Part shown: positions 44,461-53,758 of the stretch, piece by piece
How positions within the stretch are numbered: position 1 is the first letter of the stretch
How the letters are laid out: the number at the start of each line of letters is the position of its first letter
Assembly: GCA_012521705.1 (NCBI GenBank)
Contig: JAAYLX010000010.1
Span: 1-55,568, forward strand
Reading direction: 5' to 3'
DNA length: 55,568 bases
Source of the DNA: Clostridiaceae bacterium
Lineage (GTDB): Bacteria > Bacillota > Clostridia > DSM-8532
The notes under the pieces: model-generated
What the model saw: only the letters and a program-made list of their open reading frames with translations
The model's database searches: none
What the model was told of the DNA's origin: nothing
Made by a program: the position numbers and the translations under genes

Positions 44461-45727
44461 GAAAATGACGGCAGTTTTGATCCTGATATTAATACCACTT
44501 TTGTTTTCAGGCTGTTATGATTCAGTGGAAATCAATGATTATGCCTATGTAACATTAATGGGGATAGATAAGGGTGTTTCTGATAAACTCAGATTGACCT
44601 TCCAGGTTCCACAATTTACCGAGGTTTCCGGAGGGGCAGGAGGGGGAGGATTTGATGCAAAGGGAGAGGAGAAGGAAGATAAAGAAAATTTCAGTATTGA
44701 TACTCCTTCTCTGTTGTCCGGAATTGCGGCTGTCAATGCAAATATACCCAAATTACTGAACTTTTTGCATCTAAAAGCAATAGTAGTATCTGAAGAATTG
44801 GCTCAAAGCGGATATATGGCAGAATTCCTGGTACCGTTGACCCGTTACCGTCAAATACGAAGAAGTACAAATATTATTATATGCAAGGGTTCAGCCCAGG
44901 AGTTTGTCAAAGCCGCAAAACCCTATTTGGGGGCAATTGTTACCGAAACGCTGGAGGAATTAATTGAAAGATACAAGTATACAGGTTTTTACCCGGAATT
45001 GAATCTCGGGTTATTGGCAGATCAAATGAAGTCATCCTACACGCAGGCCCTCGGTATTTATGGTGCCTTAAACACCGGAGAGAATTTTAAAGATGAAGGA
45101 CCTGAATATGGGGGAGGGTATAAGATTCCAGGTGATTATTTTGCTGGTGATACACCCCGTAATGGCGGCCAGGAGATAGAACTTTTGGGTACTGCCGTAT
45201 TTGACGGCGGAAAGATGGTAGGAAAACTCACAGGTTTTGAATCACAAATGGTGAGCCTGATTTGGGGACATCTCAAAAGAACTGTTTTCACCATACCTGA
45301 TCCCAAGTCCCCGGAACATATTATTCCAATTGAAATAAAAGAATTTGAATCTCCTAAAGTCAAGGTAGATACAAAAAGCGAAAAACCTCATATTGAAGTA
45401 AAGCTATCGGTGGAAGGAGATATGACTGCCATACAAAGCGGTGAGAATTACGAGCATGATGACGACATTATTGAAGAAGCCTTTGAACAATATCTGAAAG
45501 AGAATATACAGAAAACATTTATTAAAGGGCAGGCGCTGAAAGTAGATACATTCCGCTTCGGTGAAAGGGCAGTTCGGAATTTTTTGACTATACCTGAATG
45601 GGAAGAGTATAACTGGCTTGAAAAGGTCAATGAAGCTACCCTGAATGTTGAAGTGGATTTTACTATCAGAAGGACAGGAAGACAGCATGAAAGCCGGCCC
45701 ATCAGATCGTCGGAGGGCGTAGAATGA
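44453..45727 (+). CDS. Spore germinant receptor C subunit, lipoprotein (operon 2)
   Basis: 424-residue lipoprotein: signal peptide with the lipobox FSGC (Cys about residue 21) followed by YDSVEINDYAYVTLMGIDK. The ATG at 44453 has AAAGGGG 9 bases upstream; the ATG at 44444 directly abuts it. It carries a glycine-rich stretch (GGAGGGGFDAKGEEKEDKEN) near residue 65 not seen in the paralogue at 13873. Its stop overlaps the next start by ATGA. Confidence 0.9.
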   Translation: MRKKMTAVLILILIPLLFSGCYDSVEINDYAYVTLMGIDKGVSDKLRLTFQVPQFTEVSGGAGGGGFDAKGEEKEDKENFSIDTPSLLSGIAAVNANIPKLLNFLHLKAIVVSEELAQSGYMAEFLVPLTRYRQIRRSTNIIICKGSAQEFVKAAKPYLGAIVTETLEELIERYKYTGFYPELNLGLLADQMKSSYTQALGIYGALNTGENFKDEGPEYGGGYKIPGDYFAGDTPRNGGQEIELLGTAVFDGGKMVGKLTGFESQMVSLIWGHLKRTVFTIPDPKSPEHIIPIEIKEFESPKVKVDTKSEKPHIEVKLSVEGDMTAIQSGENYEHDDDIIEEAFEQYLKENIQKTFIKGQALKVDTFRFGERAVRNFLTIPEWEEYNWLEKVNEATLNVEVDFTIRRTGRQHESRPIRSSEGVE

Positions 45728-45888
45728 TTTATTTGGCGGGATTTTTGTTCATTATATTATCATCAATATATACCATGAGTTATGCGAAATTTTCATGGAC
45801 CAATAATAACAAACTTGCTGCAATAGGTGCGGTGTTGATTATTTTTATCTCTTTTGGGGTGGTACTCATGGTATATCTTCGGACATAG
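45724..45888 (+). CDS. Small two-helix membrane protein of germination operon 2 (D-type)
   Basis: 54 residues with two hydrophobic helices (about 2-18 and 32-51) around KFSWTNNNKL. Its ATG overlaps the C-gene stop (ATGA), so translation is coupled. It mirrors the 73-residue two-helix gene inside operon 1, and together they suggest that each receptor carries its own small fourth subunit. Confidence 0.75.
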   Translation: MIYLAGFLFIILSSIYTMSYAKFSWTNNNKLAAIGAVLIIFISFGVVLMVYLRT

Positions 45889-45930
45889 TTTTTCTGCGAA
45901 ACAGAAATGGTTTGAGGCAAAACTAATATA

Positions 45931-45975
45931 AATGCCGGAGTCGGTTATTACTTAGCTCCGGCATTTGCATTTCAG
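45931..45975 (+). terminator. Terminator of germination operon 2
   Basis: AATGCCGGAG (45931-45940) pairs with CTCCGGCATT (45956-45965), followed by TGCATTTC. It lies just before the converging ferredoxin gene and may serve both strands. Confidence 0.75.
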
Positions 45976-45994
45976 ATATTATAGTAAGAAAATA

Positions 45995-46189
45995 TCAGTC
46001 TTCTTCAATATGAATTACGCTTACAGGGCATCCATCAGCGGCCTCTTGAGCAGTTTCTATTGCATCCTCGGGAATTTCGTCAACATATACTTCCGCATAT
46101 CCGTCGTCAGCCATTCTGAAGACTTCCGGACATGTGTCGGCACAAAGGCCGCAAGCAATACATCCGTCTCTGTCAATCCATGCTCTCAT
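45995..46189 (-). CDS. Small ferredoxin, one [4Fe-4S] cluster
   Basis: 64-residue acidic ferredoxin. CIACGLCADTC (C10, C13, C16 and C20 region) with the distant CP in DGCPVSVI completes one [4Fe-4S] cluster site, matching monocluster ferredoxins of anaerobes. Soluble one-electron carrier. Single gene read on the minus strand; AAGGAG-like sequence lies upstream of the start. Confidence 0.92.
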   Translation of the reverse strand: MRAWIDRDGCIACGLCADTCPEVFRMADDGYAEVYVDEIPEDAIETAQEAADGCPVSVIHIEED

Positions 46190-46271
46190 AATGATTACTC
46201 CTTTTTAATATATTGTTGCAAAATAAGTTTACCCACTATCTTATGAATTAAATCAAGATTTTATTAGACAT

Positions 46272-47270
46272 CTACTTGCCTTCATTTGCAGGATAAGTGA
46301 CAATTGAAATATCATCTTCGGTAATAGGTTTATCCTTTGGGTTAAACTTACTGTTTAAAAGATCAAGGAGTTCATTCTTGTATGGAAGCCAATAGGAAAG
46401 TCCGTCTATCATAGCATCCACTCCCGGCAGAAGATGTGTCTCAATATCACCAAGATTCATATCCTTGGCTTTGTTGGCAAGCCAGATCATATTTCCCAGT
46501 TCAATATCGGTTTCCATATTTTTAGTGATGATGGACGCTATTTCAGGTATCTTCAGAATATTTTCAGGTTTCAAAGCCTGCTCCGCGATACTTTTTAAAA
46601 GTTTCTGCTGCACTTCAATCCTGCCGATATCACCGTTGAAATATCCGCTTCTGTAACGTGCAATTTTGACGACATCGGCTCCGCTAAGATGCTGATATCC
46701 TTCATTAAAGTGAATATGCAGGTTCTGGGTGGGATCGTCATAATGCATATTCCTTGGAACGTAAAAATCTATGCCTCCAATTGCGTCAATAACCTCTTCA
46801 ACACCCTTGATATCGAAAATTACGTACCTGTTGACGTAAAAGCCTGTGAGACTTGCGACATCCTCCTCAAACTTTTCAATTCCGCCTGAATGATAGGATG
46901 CATTTATCTTCTTGACCTTCCTGTTGGTATTTACCATGGTATCGCGGGGTATGTTAAGGATGTCAATTTTCTTTTTACCTGTATCAAATTTTACAAGCAT
47001 TATAATATCGGTATTATAAGCAGCCACATCTTTGCCTGCAACAATGAAGGTGTAGACCTGGTCAGAATCTTCAGAATCATTCTGCAAATCATAGCCATCG
47101 CCTTCAATATCAGTATCTTCCTGGGCAGATATATTGAGGGTCGCATTACCCTCGGGCGGCCTTATGCTGAATATGAATGAAATGGTGAAAACCATTGCGG
47201 TCACCATAAGTATCATGCAGAATAGCCTTATCATATTTCTGATAAATTTTTTTTGATGTCTGAGATTCAT
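46272..47270 (-). CDS. LytR-CpsA-Psr (LCP) family protein
   Basis: 332 residues: a short cytosolic N-terminus, one membrane helix (about 14-33), an extracellular linker and an LCP domain with TDIIMLVKFD, IPRDTMV (catalytic Asp/Arg), and GADVVKIARYRSG. LCP enzymes attach teichoic acids or other glycopolymers to peptidoglycan. Minus strand; divergent from the 47547 gene. Confidence 0.92.
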   Translation of the reverse strand: MNLRHQKKFIRNMIRLFCMILMVTAMVFTISFIFSIRPPEGNATLNISAQEDTDIEGDGYDLQNDSEDSDQVYTFIVAGKDVAAYNTDIIMLVKFDTGKKKIDILNIPRDTMVNTNRKVKKINASYHSGGIEKFEEDVASLTGFYVNRYVIFDIKGVEEVIDAIGGIDFYVPRNMHYDDPTQNLHIHFNEGYQHLSGADVVKIARYRSGYFNGDIGRIEVQQKLLKSIAEQALKPENILKIPEIASIITKNMETDIELGNMIWLANKAKDMNLGDIETHLLPGVDAMIDGLSYWLPYKNELLDLLNSKFNPKDKPITEDDISIVTYPANEGK

Positions 47271-47546
47271 AAAAATACCTTCGTTTTCCTTTAAATCACA
47301 TAAAATTTTATAACAAAAAAATTAATGCTGCAATACAAGATGACATAAGTTTTCAAAAGGTTTTCCGCATCATAAAAATGTATTATTAACCCTTATAAAA
47401 TAAGCGATAGTTATTATGCTTAATTTCCCGGATAGACTATTTTGTTCCATAAAACTAATAAAACTTATATTTTTTAACATTTTCATATTATATTTAATCA
47501 TGTATAATTGTCAATTAGAAAAGATAATGGGGATTTGGGGGAACTG

Positions 47547-48092
47547 ATGAAAGAAATATACATAATGCTGACACAGATGGGAACGCTTGTGTCCAGGGCT
47601 ATAAAACTTTATACTAAAGCAAAGTATAATCATGCTTCAATTGGTATCGATCCCAGCATGAGGGTTTTTTATAGTTTCGCACGAAGAATCAGGTATTTTC
47701 CGCTTATAGGCGGATTTATTACTGAGATAGTGGACGAGGGGCTTTTTCTGAAGTATTGCGAATGCGAGTGCATTGTATATTCCATTCAGGTAAATGATGA
47801 TGTTTACCGCAGGTTTTTACGAATACTTAACCGTTACAGAAAGAATCCCATGAGATATAAATATAATCTTTTAGGCTTTTTTGGAGTAATCTTTAATATT
47901 CCATACAGCTGCGAAACCAGAAACACCTGCGCTGAATTTGTTGCAAGAATGCTGCATGAGTCGGGAATATTTTCTTTTGACAAGAGCTTATCTCTTGTAA
48001 GGCCTCATGAGTTGCAACAAATTCCCAAATTGCGGGTAGTATATGAAGGTAAAATTAAGAATTTGCAAAGACCGATCGCAAAAATCAGTTAA
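47547..48092 (+). CDS. Hypothetical protein, possible permuted papain-like (YiiX/NlpC-type)
   Basis: 181-residue protein. An early histidine in KYNHASIGID and a later cysteine in TRNTCAEFVARML have the order and context of circularly permuted papain-like enzymes (YiiX type), where His precedes Cys. Family membership is tentative. The start at 47547 with GGGGGAA upstream is chosen over the weaker one at 47508. Single gene, followed by a terminator. Confidence 0.6.
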   Translation: MKEIYIMLTQMGTLVSRAIKLYTKAKYNHASIGIDPSMRVFYSFARRIRYFPLIGGFITEIVDEGLFLKYCECECIVYSIQVNDDVYRRFLRILNRYRKNPMRYKYNLLGFFGVIFNIPYSCETRNTCAEFVARMLHESGIFSFDKSLSLVRPHELQQIPKLRVVYEGKIKNLQRPIAKIS

Positions 48093-48113
48093 GCATATAT
48101 TTGTTAATTGAAG

Positions 48114-48143
48114 AAGCTTTGGGAAATTCCAAAGCTTTTTTAT
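48114..48143 (+). terminator. Terminator after the 47547 gene
   Basis: AAGCTTTGG (48114-48122) pairs with CCAAAGCTT (48129-48137), then TTTTTATTG. Confidence 0.85.
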
Positions 48144-48186
48144 TGTTGACGGTGTAACCGTTTGTCACCAAAATAGACTAATAATG

Positions 48187-48216
48187 TTGCTCTAAAGTTA
48201 CATCAAATGTTATAAT
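48187..48216 (+). promoter_or_regulatory. Promoter of the XRE-DUF1538-PII operon
   Basis: TTGCTC (48187-48192), 18 bases, extended -10 TGTTATAAT ending at 48216. Upstream, GGTG-N11-CACC (about 48151-48169) is a possible operator. Confidence 0.5.
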
Positions 48217-48248
48217 AATACTTGTAAAAACATTTTCCGGAGGAATTC

Positions 48249-48620
48249 ATGGGCAATCTTGGTCAATACATTTCCACTTTAAGAACAAAAAATAATTTGT
48301 CTGTTCGCCAGTTGGCAGCTCTTGCCCATATCAGCCATACTGAAATCTGCCGCCTTGAACACGGTGAAAGAAAAAACCCTTCTATTTTTGTCCTTAAAGC
48401 CATTGCTGAAGCATTGGGAGAGAATCTTGACAATATACTAAAAGCAGCCGGGTATCTTGATGCGGATATTTCCGGGCATGCTGTTTCACATTTGTGTGTA
48501 AATGTCGATGGCTTAACAGAGAAAGAGATCGAGGAAGTCTTGGATTTTATTGAGTTCCTCAAAGATAAGAGGAGGAGATTATCCGGGATAAATGTAATAG
48601 ATAGCAGCATCAATACTTAG
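48249..48620 (+). CDS. XRE-family transcriptional regulator
   Basis: 123 residues: an N-terminal lambda-repressor-type helix-turn-helix (LGQYISTLRTKNNLSVRQLAALAHISHTEICRLEHGERKNPSIFVLKAIAEAL) and a C-terminal helix (LTEKEIEEVLDFIEFLKDKRR) of SinR/SinI-like kind. CGGAGGAATTC precedes the ATG. It opens the operon with the DUF1538 transporter and tandem PII protein, so it probably regulates them. Confidence 0.88.
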   Translation: MGNLGQYISTLRTKNNLSVRQLAALAHISHTEICRLEHGERKNPSIFVLKAIAEALGENLDNILKAAGYLDADISGHAVSHLCVNVDGLTEKEIEEVLDFIEFLKDKRRRLSGINVIDSSINT

Positions 48621-48644
48621 ACTTATTGAAGAGGAGTGAATCGT

Positions 48645-50108
48645 TTGCTGAGCGAGAAGTTTAAAGAAGCCCTATCGGCCGTACTGCCCATTACATTGAT
48701 TGTAATAATTCTAAATTTTACCATAACTCCACTTGAACCTCATCAATTTATTAAATTCTTAATTGGCGCAGTTTTCATAGTAATCGGCCTTACGGTATTT
48801 TTATTTGGGGTGGATATAGGAATTACACCAATCGGTTCACTTATAGGCAAGTCCCTTGCAAAGAGTAATAGTTTTTGGATAGTGGCAATCGCATCCCTGA
48901 TATTTGGCTTTATTATTTCAGTTGCGGAACCCGACCTCCATATTCTTGCCGGACAGGTAGAGGCAGTGTCTTCAGGTGTAATTACGAAGTTCAGCTTAGT
49001 GGTAATTGTATCAGTTGGCGTTGGTGTCATGATAGCTGCAGGTCTATTAAGAATCCTGTTTAATATACCCCTTTATAAATTTTTGACTGTTACATATTTT
49101 TTGATTCTTGGGTTTGGCATATTTACATCACCTGAATTTCTCGCAATTGCTTTTGATGCATCAGGTGCAACCACCGGTGCTTTAACCGTTCCTTTTATGC
49201 TGGCTCTTTCCCTGGGTGTTTCATCCATGAAAAAGACAGATTCGGAAGATGACAGTTTTGGTCTTGTCGGAATAGCATCTGCAGGAGCAATTATTTCAGT
49301 AATGATAATGAGTATTATCAGGAGGGCCGGAAATATTACAGGAAGCCTTGATACTGAGTCATCCACTTCAACCTCCGTTCTTGCCCCCTTTCTGCGTGAA
49401 GTACCCAAAGTTGCCTTTGAGATACTGATTGCCCTTCTTCCTGTAATAGCAACCTTTTTCATATTCCAATTTGTCTCATTCAAACTGTCCAGGAAAGGAG
49501 TAAGGAAGATATGCATTGGTCTTCTGTATACTTTACTGGGGCTTACCATATTCCTGTCAGGTGTTAATGCAGGGTTCATGGATGTTGGTGCTATCATAGG
49601 ATATAGTGTTGCTTCTTTAGGAAAGCCGTGGCTGGTAGTATTGGTGGGCTTTGTTTTAGGTCTTGTTGTCATACTGGCTGAACCGGCTGTGCATGTATTG
49701 ACAAATCAAATAGAAGATGTTACAAGTGGGTATATAAAAAGAAAAGTGGTATTGTTTTCATTGTCCATAGGCGTAGGGATTGCAGTAGCTTTGTCAATTG
49801 TAAGGATTATTGTGCCGGGGTTCAAATTGTGGCACTGTCTTTTGCCAGGCTACATTGCTGCGGTAATTATGATGCAGTTTGTCCCGAAACTGTTTGTAGG
49901 TATAGCCTTTGACTCGGGAGGAGTTGCCTCCGGTCCTATGACTGCTACTTTTATTCTGGCATTCTCACATGGTGCAGCAGAATTCATTCCTCATGCAGAT
50001 GTAATGGTTGACGGTTTCGGGGTTATTGCACTTGTAGCTTTAACTCCATTAATTGCGCTTCAGGTACTGGGATTTATTTTTAAGAGTAAATCGCGCAAGG
50101 AGGTTTAA
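48645..50108 (+). CDS. DUF1538 integral membrane protein, two repeats
   Basis: 487 residues, about 12-14 membrane helices. Two homologous halves: the first has IGLTVFLFGVDIGITPIGSLIG ... SVAEPDLHILAGQVE, the second GLTIFLSGVNAGFMDVGAIIG ... LAEPAVHVLTNQIEDV, an internal duplication typical of DUF1538. The AEPxxHxL and SGG/ASG segments may form a substrate path. TTG start with GAGGAG 8 bases upstream. The linked PII-type gene suggests its transport is controlled by a small-molecule sensor. Confidence 0.88.
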   Translation: MLSEKFKEALSAVLPITLIVIILNFTITPLEPHQFIKFLIGAVFIVIGLTVFLFGVDIGITPIGSLIGKSLAKSNSFWIVAIASLIFGFIISVAEPDLHILAGQVEAVSSGVITKFSLVVIVSVGVGVMIAAGLLRILFNIPLYKFLTVTYFLILGFGIFTSPEFLAIAFDASGATTGALTVPFMLALSLGVSSMKKTDSEDDSFGLVGIASAGAIISVMIMSIIRRAGNITGSLDTESSTSTSVLAPFLREVPKVAFEILIALLPVIATFFIFQFVSFKLSRKGVRKICIGLLYTLLGLTIFLSGVNAGFMDVGAIIGYSVASLGKPWLVVLVGFVLGLVVILAEPAVHVLTNQIEDVTSGYIKRKVVLFSLSIGVGIAVALSIVRIIVPGFKLWHCLLPGYIAAVIMMQFVPKLFVGIAFDSGGVASGPMTATFILAFSHGAAEFIPHADVMVDGFGVIALVALTPLIALQVLGFIFKSKSRKEV

Positions 50109-50112
50109 TCCC

Positions 50113-50778
50113 ATGATATTTAGTGATGGCATAAAACAGATAGAGACATTTTTTATAATTGTCAACTATGGATTGGGCAGCAAAGTTATCAAACTGGCAA
50201 GGAAACTTGGTATCTCCGGCGGAACATGCTTATTGGGCAAGGGAACCTCAGAAAATCATCTTCTTGAACTTTTAGGGATTTCGGATATCAGGAAGGAAAT
50301 AGTTCTGCTTGTAGGTGAAAAACAAATAGCCTATAATGCTCTTGAGGAACTGGATAAAAAATTTGATTTTCATAAACCAAATCACGGTATTGCATTCAGT
50401 ATTTCAGTGTCCGATCTTATTGGATGTCATAATTTTAATGAATATAAGGAATGCAAAGATGAAGGTGGAGAGAGTATGTATAAAGCAATATTTGTCATAG
50501 TGGACAGAGGAAAGGCAGAAGCCGTTATGGATGCGGCAAAGAGCGCAGGCGCAAAAGGTGGTACTATAATAAATGCCCGCGGCTCAGGTATCCATGAAAC
50601 GCAGAAATTATTTGCCATGGAAATTGAACCTGAAAAAGAAATTGTAATGATACTTACAGAAACCTCAATAACCGATAATGTAACAGCGACAATAAATGAG
50701 AGTATGAAACTGAGTGAGCCTGGAAACGGTATAATGTTTGTTTTAAATGTCAACAAAACTTACGGCCTTGTAAAATAA
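50113..50778 (+). CDS. Tandem PII-type protein
   Basis: 221 residues with two PII-like halves: residues about 10-110 (FFIIVNYGLGSKVIKLARKLGISGGTCLLGKG) and 122-221 (MYKAIFVIVDRGKAEAVMDAAKSAGAKGGTIINARGSG). PII trimers sense ATP/ADP and metabolites and gate transporters or enzymes. Here the fold is duplicated in one chain, joined by a KECKDEGGES linker. The start follows AAGGAGGT. An internal, in-frame ATG (50476) has GGTGGAG 5 bases upstream and could yield the second half alone. Gene partner: the DUF1538 protein ending 4 bases upstream. Confidence 0.85.
   Translation: MIFSDGIKQIETFFIIVNYGLGSKVIKLARKLGISGGTCLLGKGTSENHLLELLGISDIRKEIVLLVGEKQIAYNALEELDKKFDFHKPNHGIAFSISVSDLIGCHNFNEYKECKDEGGESMYKAIFVIVDRGKAEAVMDAAKSAGAKGGTIINARGSGIHETQKLFAMEIEPEKEIVMILTETSITDNVTATINESMKLSEPGNGIMFVLNVNKTYGLVK
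50476..50778 (+). CDS. Possible internally initiated single PII domain
   Basis: An in-frame ATG, codon 122 of the tandem PII gene, preceded by GGTGGAG (50464-50470). Its product would be a 100-residue standard-size PII domain. Evidence is the ribosome site and the match of the start to the domain boundary only. Confidence 0.35.
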   Translation: MYKAIFVIVDRGKAEAVMDAAKSAGAKGGTIINARGSGIHETQKLFAMEIEPEKEIVMILTETSITDNVTATINESMKLSEPGNGIMFVLNVNKTYGLVK

Positions 50779-50885
50779 ATGGCTCAGATTCTCCTGTGAT
50801 TGTTTATTTCCGGTATTTTGCAGAGCCGCAGAGTATTCATAATTTAAGACTTAATTACTTTAATGAAATAAAGTTTTAGTTAATG

Positions 50886-50914
50886 TTGAAAATGGATGCA
50901 AATAGTATTATAAT
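50886..50914 (+). promoter_or_regulatory. Promoter of the T-box leader
   Basis: TTGAAA (50886-50891), 17 bases, TATAAT (50909-50914). Confidence 0.7.
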
Positions 50915-50941
50915 AATAAGTAATTTTACAGACATTTGATT

Positions 50942-51232
50942 CCATTCAGGACTAAAAGCCATGATGGAGAAAAGTAGGAATCATGAATCCCATCCAGGGA
51001 GAAACTGCCGGAGACTGGGAGCAGTTTTATGGGAAGTATTTCTGAAGTTCGCTCCGGAGCTCACCGGCTGAAGCATTTTTGTTGTAGGTTGGTGCGTATA
51101 CCCTGCGTTATTAGGGTGGAATATCGGATATAACATATCCCGTATTCTGATGAGTGTACTGCATTGCAGTAAAAATGGGTGGTACCGCGGAAGTTTAGGC
51201 CTTTCGTCCCAACAGGGATGAAAGGCTTTTTT
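50942..51232 (+). ncRNA. T-box leader, probable Phe specifier
   Basis: tRNA-sensing leader. Stem I has AGTA (50973-50976) in the specifier loop. GGAG (50966-50969) pairs with CTCC (51052-51055) and GGAAT with ATTTC (51038-51042), leaving TGAAGTTCG, in which TTC (51048-51050) followed by a purine is the likeliest specifier codon (Phe). The T-box TGGGTGGTACCGCGG is at 51176-51190; its TGGT would pair with the ACCA end of an A73 tRNA, consistent with tRNA-Phe. A strong terminator ends the leader. Downstream is phenylacetate-CoA ligase. Confidence 0.88.
51199..51232 (+). terminator. T-box terminator
   Basis: GCCTTTCGTCCC (51199-51210) pairs with GGGATGAAAGGC (51215-51226), one G-U pair, then TTTTTT. 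It competes with the antiterminator built from the T-box sequence. Confidence 0.92.
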
Positions 51233-51317
51233 ATATCTGTTTACAATTAACTGTACTGTATGAGCTGTGTATTGAGAGTAACGGACTATTACTATTCAAG
51301 AATATGGAGGGTTTTAA

Positions 51318-52625
51318 ATGGCACATTATTGGAACAAAGAAATTGAGACCTTATCAAGGGAAGAGCTTAGGAAATTGCAGGGTGAGAGGCTTAAAGCAAC
51401 AGTCAGGAGGGTTTATGAAAACGTACCCTACTATTCACAAAGGATGAAGGAAAAAGGTATTACCCCGGATGACATAAACACAGTCGATGACCTTTGCAAA
51501 CTGCCATTTACATATAAGACCGACCTGAGGGATAATTACCCGTTTGGAACATTTGCCGTTCCAATGGAACAAGTAGTCAGGGTTCACGCATCTTCCGGAA
51601 CCACCGGAAAGCAGACTGTTGTCGGATATACCAAAAATGACCTTGAGACCTGGGCTGATTGTGTTGCCCGTTGTCTTGCAAGTGCCGGTGTAACGGCAAA
51701 TGATGTTGTACATATCGCTTATGGATACGGTCTGTTTACCGGGGGACTTGGACTCCACTACGGTGCGGAAAGAGTCGGCGCCACAGTAATTCCCGTGTCC
51801 GGAGGAAATACTGCAAGACAAATCATGCTTCTCAAGGATTTTGGAGCTACAGTCCTCTGCTGTACTCCTTCTTATGCCCTTTATATTGCTGATGAATTGA
51901 AATCTGCGGGTCTTACAAAAGACGATCTTAAGCTTCGTGTTGGAATATTCGGTGCAGAGCCCTGGACAGAGGAAATGAAGGCACAGATAGAGGAAAGATT
52001 AGGCCTTAAAGCTTATGATATTTACGGCCTGAGCGAGATTATCGGTCCGGGTGTTTCAATGAACTGCTCCTGCCAGAAAGACCTTCATGTTTTGGCGGAT
52101 CATTTTATTCCTGAAATAATTGACCCTGATACCGGAGAAGTATTGCCTGAAGGCCAGGAGGGCGAACTTGTATTTACCTGTATCACAAAAGAAGCTCTTC
52201 CGCTTATCAGATACAGGACACGCGACATATCGGTTCTGAACTATGAGAAATGCGAATGCGGTCGAACAATGCCAAGGATGAAGAAAGTCAGAGGAAGATC
52301 CGATGACATGATTATTATCCGTGGCGTAAATGTATTCCCGTCCCAGATTGAATCTGTACTCCTTAAACACAGCCAGGTTGAGCCTCATTACATGATAATT
52401 GTTGACCGCGTCAACAACCTTGACGTTCTTGAGGTTCAAATAGAGATGAATGACTCCATCTTCTCTGACAAGGTCAGCAGCATAGAGAGCGTAGAAAGAC
52501 GTTTGCGCCAGGATATTGAATCCACCCTCGGAATAAGTGCGAAAATAAGGCTGGTGGAAAACAGAAGCCTTCAGAGAAGTGAAGGCAAAGCAAAGCGTGT
52601 AATAGACAAGAGGAATATTTATTAA
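51318..52625 (+). CDS. paaK: Phenylacetate-CoA ligase
   Basis: Activates phenylacetate (or related aryl-acetates) to the CoA thioester using ATP. The 435-residue protein has the adenylate-forming motif [17 protein letters not shown] (about residues 91-107), [15 protein letters not shown], and the C-terminal [28 protein letters not shown] preceded by GGAGGG. Controlled by a T-box upstream, which ties expression to uncharged aromatic tRNA. In anaerobes such ligases work with indolepyruvate ferredoxin oxidoreductase in aromatic amino-acid metabolism. Confidence 0.95.
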   Translation: MAHYWNKEIETLSREELRKLQGERLKATVRRVYENVPYYSQRMKEKGITPDDINTVDDLCKLPFTYKTDLRDNYPFGTFAVPMEQVVRVHASSGTTGKQTVVGYTKNDLETWADCVARCLASAGVTANDVVHIAYGYGLFTGGLGLHYGAERVGATVIPVSGGNTARQIMLLKDFGATVLCCTPSYALYIADELKSAGLTKDDLKLRVGIFGAEPWTEEMKAQIEERLGLKAYDIYGLSEIIGPGVSMNCSCQKDLHVLADHFIPEIIDPDTGEVLPEGQEGELVFTCITKEALPLIRYRTRDISVLNYEKCECGRTMPRMKKVRGRSDDMIIIRGVNVFPSQIESVLLKHSQVEPHYMIIVDRVNNLDVLEVQIEMNDSIFSDKVSSIESVERRLRQDIESTLGISAKIRLVENRSLQRSEGKAKRVIDKRNIY

Positions 52626-52721
52626 TATAAGCTGCTTATTCTTTTGAAGTTGCACTAAAACAGAATTTGCCTTTAAGAAAATGTTGCCTTAAAACTAAAG
52701 TTGCCTTAATACTCGGTTTAT

Positions 52722-52754
52722 AAATAAAAGCTACTATAAAAGTAGCTTTTATTT
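52722..52754. terminator. Bidirectional terminator between paaK and the pseudouridine synthase
   Basis: Perfect 14-bp stem AAATAAAAGCTACT/AGTAGCTTTTATTT with ATAAA loop; T-rich on both strands. Confidence 0.88.
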
Positions 52755-52772
52755 ATGTTTTCAATCATCTGA

Positions 52773-53651
52773 TTATTCCAGTACTCTTTTCATATCTTCA
52801 GGCAAGGGGGAGACTAACTCGATTCTCTTGCCCGTTATGGGATGGTCAAAGGAAAGCTGATGGGAATGAAGTGCTTGTCTGCCAATAAGGTTTGTCACAA
52901 TATCGGAGTAGAGCCCATCCCCTAAAAGAGGATGGCCCATGGCTTTTGAATGCACTCTGATTTGATGGGTTCTGCCTGTTTCAAGCACAAACTTTACCAG
53001 GCTTAAATCATTATGGACCTTTATTGTTTCGTAGTGGGTGATGCTGTCATAGCCGGAGCTGTCTATGACCCGTTCCATAATGCTGCCTTCCTTTCTGGCA
53101 ATTGGAAGACGTATGGTGCCCTTCTCGGGGCTGAACACCCCGTGAACTATTCCAAGGTACGCCTTATAAACCCGGTTATCCTTCATCTGCCTGGCTAACT
53201 GGTCCTGAATGTAGGCATTTTTTGCAAACAGGGTAATACCAGAGGTATCCCGGTCAAGTCGATTTATTGGCCGGATTTTTGTTTGCAGACCTTGTTCTAT
53301 AAGATACCAGAGAACTGCCTGTGCAAGAGTTCCGGTCTGATGGCCGGCAGAGGGATGGACTGCCATGTTGGCGGGTTTGTCCACGGCAATAAAGCTTTCA
53401 TCCTCATATAATACAGAAATCGGATTGTTTTCGGGAGTAATGGTTGCTCCTTCGTTGTTGTCAATTATAACAGTCAGTATATCCCCGGTTTTTACACCGT
53501 CAATGGTTCTGACCGGCGCATTGTTCAACAATATGCCACCGGACTTCTTAAGCCTTTTAATCATTGTTCCTGAGACCTTCATAGGCCCCCGGAGGATATT
53601 ATATACTTTCAGTCCGTTGAATTCCTCAGTTACCAGATAGTCAAGCCGCAT
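52773..53651 (-). CDS. RluA-family pseudouridine synthase
   Basis: 292 residues. An S4-like N-terminal domain (MIKRLKKSGGILLNNAPVRTIDGVKTGDIL) precedes the catalytic domain with the aspartate in RPINRLDRDTSGITL (about residue 136), followed by LVKFVLETGRTHQIRVH. Members isomerise uridine in 23S rRNA or tRNA; the RluD type acts in 23S helix 69, but the exact target cannot be read. Minus strand, convergent with paaK. Confidence 0.92.
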   Translation of the reverse strand: MRLDYLVTEEFNGLKVYNILRGPMKVSGTMIKRLKKSGGILLNNAPVRTIDGVKTGDILTVIIDNNEGATITPENNPISVLYEDESFIAVDKPANMAVHPSAGHQTGTLAQAVLWYLIEQGLQTKIRPINRLDRDTSGITLFAKNAYIQDQLARQMKDNRVYKAYLGIVHGVFSPEKGTIRLPIARKEGSIMERVIDSSGYDSITHYETIKVHNDLSLVKFVLETGRTHQIRVHSKAMGHPLLGDGLYSDIVTNLIGRQALHSHQLSFDHPITGKRIELVSPLPEDMKRVLE

Positions 53652-53758
53652 CCTGTAATTTCACCCATAAGTATATTATAATTATCTTGTACCGATACTT
53701 ATTAAATACTAAACTTGTTTTGGGAATAATTCAATAAGCTTTTACAGGGAGTGTATGT

